Of a stretch of DNA of 64,000 nucleotides, positions 59,028 through 64,000 are shown in pieces; position 1 is the first letter of the stretch; every line of letters begins with the position of its first letter. A program made the translations under genes and the position numbers. The notes beneath the pieces are model-generated. The model did no database searches. It worked only from the letters and a program-made list of their open reading frames with translations, and was not told the origin of the DNA. Source of the stretch: Streptomyces tauricus (GTDB taxonomy: Bacteria > Actinomycetota > Actinomycetes > Streptomycetales > Streptomycetaceae). The DNA lies in NCBI RefSeq assembly GCF_014650955.1, contig NZ_BMVY01000012.1, positions 124,001 to 188,000 on the forward strand, written 5' to 3'.

Positions 59028-61595
59028 GTGCTGAAGGCGACACTCCGTAGTTTCCTCGCTCACAAGGGCCGGCTGCTGCTCTCGGCGCTGGCCGTCCTCC
59101 TGTCCGTGGCGTTCGTCGCGGGCAGCCTGATCTTCTCGGACACGGTCAGCCGGACCTTCGACCGGCTCTTCGCGTCCACCTCGGCCGACGTCACCCTGAG
59201 CCCGAAGGAGGATCTGGAGTCCCAGATACCCTCCGGCGCCGTGCAGACGGTTCCCACGAGCCTCGTGGACCGCATCTCGAAGATCGACGGGGTCGCCCTC
59301 GCGCGTCCGGACGTGTCCGTCGAGAACGTCACGGTCGTCGACAAGGACAACGAGTCGGTGGGCCCCACCACGGGCGCGCCCACCATCGCGGCCGACTGGT
59401 ACGTCACCGACCGCAGCCCCGTGGAGCTGACCTCGGGGCACGCCCCACGCGGCCCCGGCGAGGTACTTCTGGACGCGGACACCGCCGACAAGAAGCACGT
59501 GGACATCGGTGATCCGCTGACCGTGATCGCGCAGCCCGGGTCGTTCAAGGTGGAGGTCGTCGGCATCGCGACCTTCAAGACCACCAACCCGGGCGCGGCA
59601 CTCGTCTTCCTCGACCCGGCCGTCGCGGCGGACAAGCTGCTGGGCCGTGACGGGGTCGCCACCAGCGTCCAGGTCGACGCGGCTCAAGGGGTGACCGACG
59701 CGGAGCTCAAGCGGCGTATCGCCACGGAACTCGGCGGCGACCGGTACGAGTTGGAGACCGCGGACGAACAGGCCGAGTCGGCCGCGTCCCAACTCGGCGG
59801 ATTCCTCGACGTGATCAAGTACGTGATGCTCGGCTTCGCGGGGATCGCGGTGCTGGTCGGGATCTTCCTGATCGTCAACACCTTCTCCATGCTGATCGCC
59901 CAGCGCACCCGTGAACTGGGTCTGCTGCGCGCGCTCGGCGCCGACCGGCGGCAGGTGCGCCGGTCCGTGCTCACCGAGGCGATCCTGCTGGGCGTGGTGG
60001 GCTCGACACTCGGCCTCGCCACCGGCATCGGGCTCGCCTTCGGGCTGATCAAGCTCATGAGCGTGTTCGGCATGAACCTGAAGACCACCGAGATGGTCAT
60101 CGGGTGGGGGACGCCGGTCGCGGCGTACGTCGTCGGGGTGGGCGTCACCTTCGTCGCGGCGTACCTGCCGGCCCGGCGGGCGGCCACGGTGTCGCCGATG
60201 GCCGCGCTGGCGGACGCCGAGATCGCCGGTGTGGGGCGGCCGTTGCGGGTACGGGCCGTCGTGGGGGCGATCGTCGGGGCGCTGGGCGCCGCCGCGCTCG
60301 TGGGCTGCGCGACGGCGACGGAGACCTCGTCCGCCGCGTCGCTGCTGGGCCTCGGTGTCGTCCTCACGCTCATCGCGACGGTGATCGCGGGGCCGCTGCT
60401 CGTCCGTCCGGTGATCCGGGTCCTCGGCGGGTTCTTCCCCGCGGTGTTCGGTTCGGTCGGCCGGATGAGCCAGCGCAACGCGCTGCGCAACCCGCGCCGC
60501 ACGGGCGCCACCGCGGCCGCCCTGATGGTGGGGCTCGCCCTGGTCGGCGGGATGTCCGTGGCGAGCGCGTCGATGACCAAGTCGTTCGACGAGCAGATCG
60601 ACAAGACGCTCGGCGCCGACTTCGTGGTGCAGAACGCCAACTTCATGCCGTTCCCGCAGGAGATCACCGAGAAGGTGATGGCCACGGAGGGGGCGGGTCT
60701 CGTCGTACGGCAGCGGTTCGCGCCGGTCGCCGTCCGGCTGCCGGACGGCGAGCGCGTCGAGACGACCGCGTCGGGCTACGACCCGGACCTCGACGAGGTC
60801 GCCCGCATTCCCTACGCCGAGGGGAACACGGCCGCCGCGCTCGCGGACGGGAACATCGCGATGGACGCCGGGTTCGCCGAGGACCACGACGTGCGCCTCG
60901 GCAGCACGATCCCGGTCGAGTTCCCGGCCGGGCGCAGGACCGAGCTGAAGGTCGCCGCGCTGACCGACCAGGACGGCGCGGAGGGCTTCGGCACGCAGGG
61001 CGGGCTCTTCCTCGGCTTCGCCACCATCGAGAAGTTCGTGCCGGGCGGCCAGGACTCGGCGCTGTACGTGAACGCCGCCTCCGGTGCCTCCGACGCGTCC
61101 CTGCGCGCCGACCTCGACAAGACGCTGGACCCGTATCCGCAGGTGCAGGTACGTGACCTGGCGGACTACAAGAAGCTGATCCACGACCAGATCGCCGTGC
61201 TGCTCTACCTCGTGTACGCGCTGCTGGGGCTCGCGATCGTCATCGCCGTGCTCGGCGTGGTCAACACCCTCGCCCTGTCGGTCGTCGAGCGCACCCGGGA
61301 GATCGGGCTGCTGCGCGCGATCGGTCTGGGCCGGCGGCAGCTGCGCCGGATGATCCGGCTGGAGTCGGTGGTGATCGCCGTGTTCGGCGCGGTCCTGGGG
61401 CTCGCGCTGGGGCTGGTGTGGGGCGTGTGCGTGCAGCAGGTCCTCGCCCTCCAGGGGATGAAGGCGTTCGCGATCCCGTGGACCACACTCGTCGCGGTCG
61501 TCGTGGGCTCGGCGGTGGTGGGAATCGTGGCAGCCCTGCTCCCGGCGCTGCGCGCGTCCCGCATGAACGTACTGGCGGCAATCGCCCACGAGTGA
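59028..61595 (+). CDS. ABC transporter permease, FtsX family, two FtsX domains
   Basis: An 855-residue permease starting at GTG 59028. The N-terminal helix (GRLLLSALAVLLSVAFVAGS) is followed by an extracellular MacB-PCD-like domain. The first FtsX block has VMLGFAGIAVLVGIFLIVNT, then RTRELGLLRALGADRRQVRR. A central two-helix region (about 410-465) links to a second extracellular domain. The last FtsX block has LLYLVYALLGLAIVIAVLGV, then RTREIGLLRAIGLGRRQLRR. This duplicated architecture is usual for actinobacterial ABC exporters paired with a LolD-like ATPase. The substrate is unknown. Confidence 0.93.
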   Translation: MLKATLRSFLAHKGRLLLSALAVLLSVAFVAGSLIFSDTVSRTFDRLFASTSADVTLSPKEDLESQIPSGAVQTVPTSLVDRISKIDGVALARPDVSVENVTVVDKDNESVGPTTGAPTIAADWYVTDRSPVELTSGHAPRGPGEVLLDADTADKKHVDIGDPLTVIAQPGSFKVEVVGIATFKTTNPGAALVFLDPAVAADKLLGRDGVATSVQVDAAQGVTDAELKRRIATELGGDRYELETADEQAESAASQLGGFLDVIKYVMLGFAGIAVLVGIFLIVNTFSMLIAQRTRELGLLRALGADRRQVRRSVLTEAILLGVVGSTLGLATGIGLAFGLIKLMSVFGMNLKTTEMVIGWGTPVAAYVVGVGVTFVAAYLPARRAATVSPMAALADAEIAGVGRPLRVRAVVGAIVGALGAAALVGCATATETSSAASLLGLGVVLTLIATVIAGPLLVRPVIRVLGGFFPAVFGSVGRMSQRNALRNPRRTGATAAALMVGLALVGGMSVASASMTKSFDEQIDKTLGADFVVQNANFMPFPQEITEKVMATEGAGLVVRQRFAPVAVRLPDGERVETTASGYDPDLDEVARIPYAEGNTAAALADGNIAMDAGFAEDHDVRLGSTIPVEFPAGRRTELKVAALTDQDGAEGFGTQGGLFLGFATIEKFVPGGQDSALYVNAASGASDASLRADLDKTLDPYPQVQVRDLADYKKLIHDQIAVLLYLVYALLGLAIVIAVLGVVNTLALSVVERTREIGLLRAIGLGRRQLRRMIRLESVVIAVFGAVLGLALGLVWGVCVQQVLALQGMKAFAIPWTTLVAVVVGSAVVGIVAALLPALRASRMNVLAAIAHE

Positions 61596-61690
61596 CCGGC
61601 GGACCTGGCCCGGGCCCGGCCTCGCACCGATGCGGTGCGGGGCGCGGCCCGGGCCGACCCGGGCCCGGAGAACGGCCAGGTCCGGCCCGG

Positions 61691-61990
61691 AGGGCGGCCC
61701 GGTCCAGCCGGAGAGCGGACCGGCACGACCTGGAGAACGGCCTGGCCCGGCGCAGCCTGGCGGACGGTCCGGTGCGGCGCGGAGGGTGGCCCGATGCGGC
61801 CCCGAGGGCGGCCCGGTCCAGCCGGAGAGCGGACCGGCACGACCTGGAGAACGGCCTGGCCCGGCGCAGTCCGGCGGACGGCCTGGTGCGGCGCGGAGGG
61901 TGGCCCGATGCGGCCCCGAGGGCGGCCCGGCCCAGCCGGAGAGCCGACCGCACGACCTGGAGAACGGCCTGGCGCGGCGCGGAGAACCGC
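61691..61990 (+). repeat. 114-bp tandem repeat, nearly three copies
   Basis: Units begin at 61691, 61805 and 61919 with AGGGCGGCCCGG and contain GACCTGGAGAACGGCCTGGC. Copies 1 and 2 are nearly identical; copy 3 is shorter and diverged. The unit is almost entirely G and C. Confidence 0.88.
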
Positions 61991-62064
61991 CCGGTCCGGC
62001 ACGAGGGGGCGGGGGGAGGGCGGCCCGGCGCGGTGCGACCTGGCGCCGGTTTCGCCGGCTCTCC

Positions 62065-62199
62065 CCGCCGCCGCTCGGCCACGCGGTGGCCGAGCTGGCC
62101 GCTCAGGGGGTGCGCCGGTTCGCCACGGTCCCGCTGATGCTCGTGTCCGTCGGGCCCGCCGAGAACGACCTGCCGGCCGCGCTCGCCCGTGAGCAAGGA
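62065..62199 (+). pseudogene. fragment resembling sirohydrochlorin chelatase (CbiX)
   Basis: In one frame the sequence reads AVAELAAQGVRRFATVPLML, then VSVGPAENDLPAALAREQ. This matches the conserved core of CbiX-type chelatases (LAxxGVxRFxxVPLML, then GxxxxDxPAALARE). The metal-binding His of GHAK is replaced by Pro-Ala-Glu. No N-terminal HGS motif or C-terminal half is present. It looks like the remnant of a deleted gene next to the minisatellite. Confidence 0.55.
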
Positions 62200-62211
62200 G
62201 GTGGCGCGGCC

Positions 62212-62265
62212 CGGCCATGCCCTGCCATGCCCTGCCAGGCCCTGCCAGGCCCGGCGCGGAGGGCG
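62212..62265 (+). repeat. short decamer repeats
   Basis: Four or five copies of CCCTGCCATG or CCCTGCCAGG in a row, following the CbiX-like fragment. Confidence 0.75.
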
Positions 62266-62361
62266 GACAAGGCCTGGCCAATAGGACATGTGGCCGCGCG
62301 CAAGCGTGTCCGTATCGTGGAATTCGGGGTTCGTTCGCGGCGCCCGTGGTGGGATCAGCGT

Positions 62362-62787
62362 ATGAGTGATCTTCGGATACGGGCCGCCGGGCCCGGCGAT
62401 CTCGACGCCGTTCTCGCCTTCTGGCGGACCGCCGCCGAGGGCACCAGCATCAGCGACGACCGGGACGGCGTGGAGCGGCTGGTCGGCCACGACCCCGAGG
62501 CGCTGATCCTCGCCGAGCGGGACGGCGAGCTCGTGGGCACGGTCATCGCCGGTTTCGACGGCTGGCGCTGCCATCTGTACCGGCTCGCCGTATCCCCGGC
62601 CCGGCGCCGCCAGGGCATCGGCTCGGCCCTCCTGACCGCGGCCGAGGAACGGTTCGTACGGCTCGGCGGGCGGCGCGGTGACGCGATGGTGCTGCAACGC
62701 AACGAGTCGGCGCACCATGCATGGCGCGCTGCGGGGTACGCGCCGGAAGAGCACTGGCGGCGTTGGGTCAAGCCGCTGATCGAGTGA
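62362..62787 (+). CDS. GNAT-family N-acetyltransferase
   Basis: A 141-residue acetyltransferase. The start of the fold is SDLRIRAAGPGDLDAVLAFW. The acetyl-CoA pyrophosphate loop is RRQGIGSALL after LYRLAVSPA (motif A), and the C-terminal part is AWRAAGYAPEEHWRRWVKPL. It resembles YpeA-like GNATs. The acceptor is unknown. ATG 62362 is the first plausible start after the repeat region; the ribosome site is weak (GGTGGGA). Confidence 0.88.
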   Translation: MSDLRIRAAGPGDLDAVLAFWRTAAEGTSISDDRDGVERLVGHDPEALILAERDGELVGTVIAGFDGWRCHLYRLAVSPARRRQGIGSALLTAAEERFVRLGGRRGDAMVLQRNESAHHAWRAAGYAPEEHWRRWVKPLIE

Positions 62788-62915
62788 CACCCCAGGAAAG
62801 GTGATGAGCTTCCGCCCATGGGCGAGCCCCCCGACATCCGACGCCACGGCGTCCCGCCGCGCCGACACCGCGCGCTTCCTCCGCATCTGCCCGATCATGG
62901 GACGGAGGTGACCCG

Positions 62916-64000
62916 ATGACAGAAGTGCTGCTCCTGGCCGTGGCCGTACTGCTCTCGCTGGCCTGCGGCGCCTTCGTCGCGGCCGAGTTCTCCCTGACCA
63001 CGGTCGAACGCAGCCAGCTGGAGCGGGCCGTCGAGCGCGGCGAGGTCGGCGCGGCCGGCGCCCTCAGGGCCGTCAAGAACCTCACCTTCCAGCTCTCCGG
63101 CGCCCAGCTCGGCATCACCGTCACCAACCTGGTCGTCGGCATGCTCGCCGAGTCGTCCGTCGCGAAGCTGATCGCCGGGCCCCTGGAGGCGGTCGGGGTG
63201 CCGAGTTCGGCGACCTCGTCGGTCGCGCTGGTGATCGGTACGGCCCTGTCGACGGTCTTCCTGATGGTCGTCGGCGAACTGGTGCCCAAGAACTGGGCGA
63301 TCTCCTCGCCGCTGGCCGTGGCCAAACGGGTGGCGACACCGCAGCGCTGGTTCAGCGCGGTGTTCCGGCCGTTCATCTCCCATCTCAACAACACCGCCAA
63401 CCGTGTCGTACGCCGTTTCGGCGTCGAGCCCGCCGAGGAGCTGGCCTCCGCGCGCGGACCGCAGGAACTGGTCGCCCTGGCCCGGCACTCCGCGAAACTG
63501 GGCGCCCTGGAGGCGGACACCGCCGAACTGTTCGTGCGCACGCTGAACCTCGCCGACCTCACCGCGGAGAACGTCATGACACCGCGGGTCCAGGTCATCT
63601 CCCTGGACGTCCAGGCGACCTGCGAGGACGTGGCGAACGCGACGCGGGCGACCGGTCTCTCCCGCTTCCCCGTCCACCGCGGCAACCTCGACTCGGTCGT
63701 CGGCGTCGCGCACATCAAGGACGTCATCAGGGTGCCGGCCGACCGCAGGGCCCGTACCCCCGTGTCGCAGGTGATGCGCGAGCCCCTGCTCGTACCGGAG
63801 ACGCTGACCGTCGAACGGCTGCTCGACCGGCTGTCCGGCAAACGCACGATGGCCGTCGTCATCGACGAGTACGGCGGTACCGCCGGGGTCGCCACCCTGG
63901 AGGACATCGTCGAGGAGGTCGTCGGCGAGGTGCGCGACGAGCACGACCCGCACGAGACGCCCGACCTGGCCCCGGCCGGCACGGACGACGAGGGCCGCAC
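62916..64000 (+). CDS. DUF21/CBS-domain membrane protein, CNNM/CorC (hemolysin) family, partial
   Basis: Starts at ATG 62916 (GGAGG eight bases upstream) and runs off the right edge after about 361 codons. The N-terminal DUF21/CNNM domain (VLLLAVAVLLSLACGAFVAA, then EFSLTTVERSQLERAVERG) has about four helices, including LVVGMLAESSV and STVFLMVVGELVPKNWA. Two CBS motifs follow (VMTPRVQVISLDVQA, then VMREPLLVPETLTVERLLDR and VVIDEYGGTAGVATLEDIVE). Relatives transport or regulate magnesium or cobalt. The C-terminal CorC_HlyC domain lies outside the window. A second DUF21 gene often follows in Streptomyces. Confidence 0.93.
   Translation, partial: MTEVLLLAVAVLLSLACGAFVAAEFSLTTVERSQLERAVERGEVGAAGALRAVKNLTFQLSGAQLGITVTNLVVGMLAESSVAKLIAGPLEAVGVPSSATSSVALVIGTALSTVFLMVVGELVPKNWAISSPLAVAKRVATPQRWFSAVFRPFISHLNNTANRVVRRFGVEPAEELASARGPQELVALARHSAKLGALEADTAELFVRTLNLADLTAENVMTPRVQVISLDVQATCEDVANATRATGLSRFPVHRGNLDSVVGVAHIKDVIRVPADRRARTPVSQVMREPLLVPETLTVERLLDRLSGKRTMAVVIDEYGGTAGVATLEDIVEEVVGEVRDEHDPHETPDLAPAGTDDEGR

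Larger units (their letters stand above)
61596..62361. other. non-coding, repeat-rich region
   Basis: No gene is supported here. The region holds three copies of a 114-bp repeat, a fragment resembling sirohydrochlorin chelatase and short decamer repeats. Several frames stay open throughout because GC content is extreme and the repeat period is a multiple of three. Confidence 0.75.

Noticed and set aside
61630..62787. One continuous frame through the 114-bp repeat, the CbiX-like fragment and the GNAT domain, as a fusion protein
   Set aside because: Three frames are open here because the period is a multiple of three; the repeat translation is Gly/Pro/Arg filler, and the GNAT protein has a sensible start at 62362.

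Overview
The window is about 64 kb of very GC-rich, densely coding DNA. Its codon positions are strongly G/C-biased, GTG and TTG starts are frequent, and many genes overlap by 4 bp. Gene content includes urease ureABCFGD, MurT/GatD, a WhiJ-like/DUF397 locus and RppA with CYP158A. Together these indicate a Streptomyces chromosome. Gene order (ligase, rppA-CYP158A, deformylase, murT-gatD, pfkA, rocD, tap, urease, bio genes) matches what I remember of the SCO1200-SCO1250 part of S. coelicolor; this is memory, not a search.

Layout. 1-3.3 kb: operon of two acyl-CoA dehydrogenases (one runs off the left edge) and an MDR oxidoreductase, minus strand. 3.4-5.1 kb: divergent XRE-cupin regulator and thioredoxin-reductase-like flavoprotein. 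5.2-9.0 kb: ATP-dependent DNA ligase, Nudix hydrolase, aldehyde dehydrogenase, small protein. 9.3-12.1 kb: type III polyketide cluster (rppA, CYP158A-type P450, cupin). 12.3-14.4 kb: acyl-CoA dehydrogenase divergent from a TetR gene with clear operators. 14.6-19.6 kb: peptide deformylase, murT-gatD, 6-phosphofructokinase, CtaG-like protein. 19.7-23.4 kb: lipoprotein, Ser/Thr kinase, 52-aa membrane protein. 23.5-27.7 kb: LytTR regulator, small membrane protein, SSS symporter, LytS kinase (minus). 27.8-30.5 kb: Lrp regulator, guanidino-hydrolase, ornithine aminotransferase. 30.7-36 kb: zinc dehydrogenase, FUSC-like protein, acyltransferase, secreted tripeptidyl aminopeptidase. 36.1-40.8 kb: complete urease operon with a GlnR-like box. 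41.1-46.2 kb: TetR and membrane protein, orphan Phd antitoxin divergent from a ClpP paralogue, c-di-AMP (ydaO) riboswitch with an NlpC/P60 hydrolase, DUF6328-like protein. 46.2-48 kb: ATPase, WhiJ-like HTH and DUF397 trio. 48-52.7 kb: bioF divergent from bioBAD. 52.8-57.1 kb: truncated LAL-type LuxR regulator, secreted lipase, methyltransferase. 57.1-57.9 kb: RHH/Fic-Doc-like toxin-antitoxin pair. 58-61.6 kb: MacB/FtsX-type ABC exporter. 61.6-62.3 kb: 114-bp minisatellite and a CbiX-like remnant. 62.4-64 kb: GNAT and a CBS/DUF21 transporter protein cut by the right edge.

How genes work together. Arginine-type substrates probably flow through the guanidino-hydrolase to ornithine or citrulline, and ornithine aminotransferase then acts on ornithine. 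Urease and GlnR tie into nitrogen supply. MurT/GatD amidate lipid II. RppA, the P450 and the cupin should make flaviolin-type pigments. BioF, A, D and B make biotin.

Two window-wide patterns stand out. One is a dispersed GC-rich repeat (core GGGGCGCGGGGAACGGCGCA) in at least seven intergenic clusters, often as convergent terminators. The other is in-frame short tandem repeats at the ends of, or inserted into, roughly ten unrelated proteins. The strongest leads are the toxin-antitoxin pair with repeat expansion at its gene junction, the orphan Phd/ClpP divergon with two overlapping palindromes, and a DDAH-like enzyme that may be an arginine dihydrolase.
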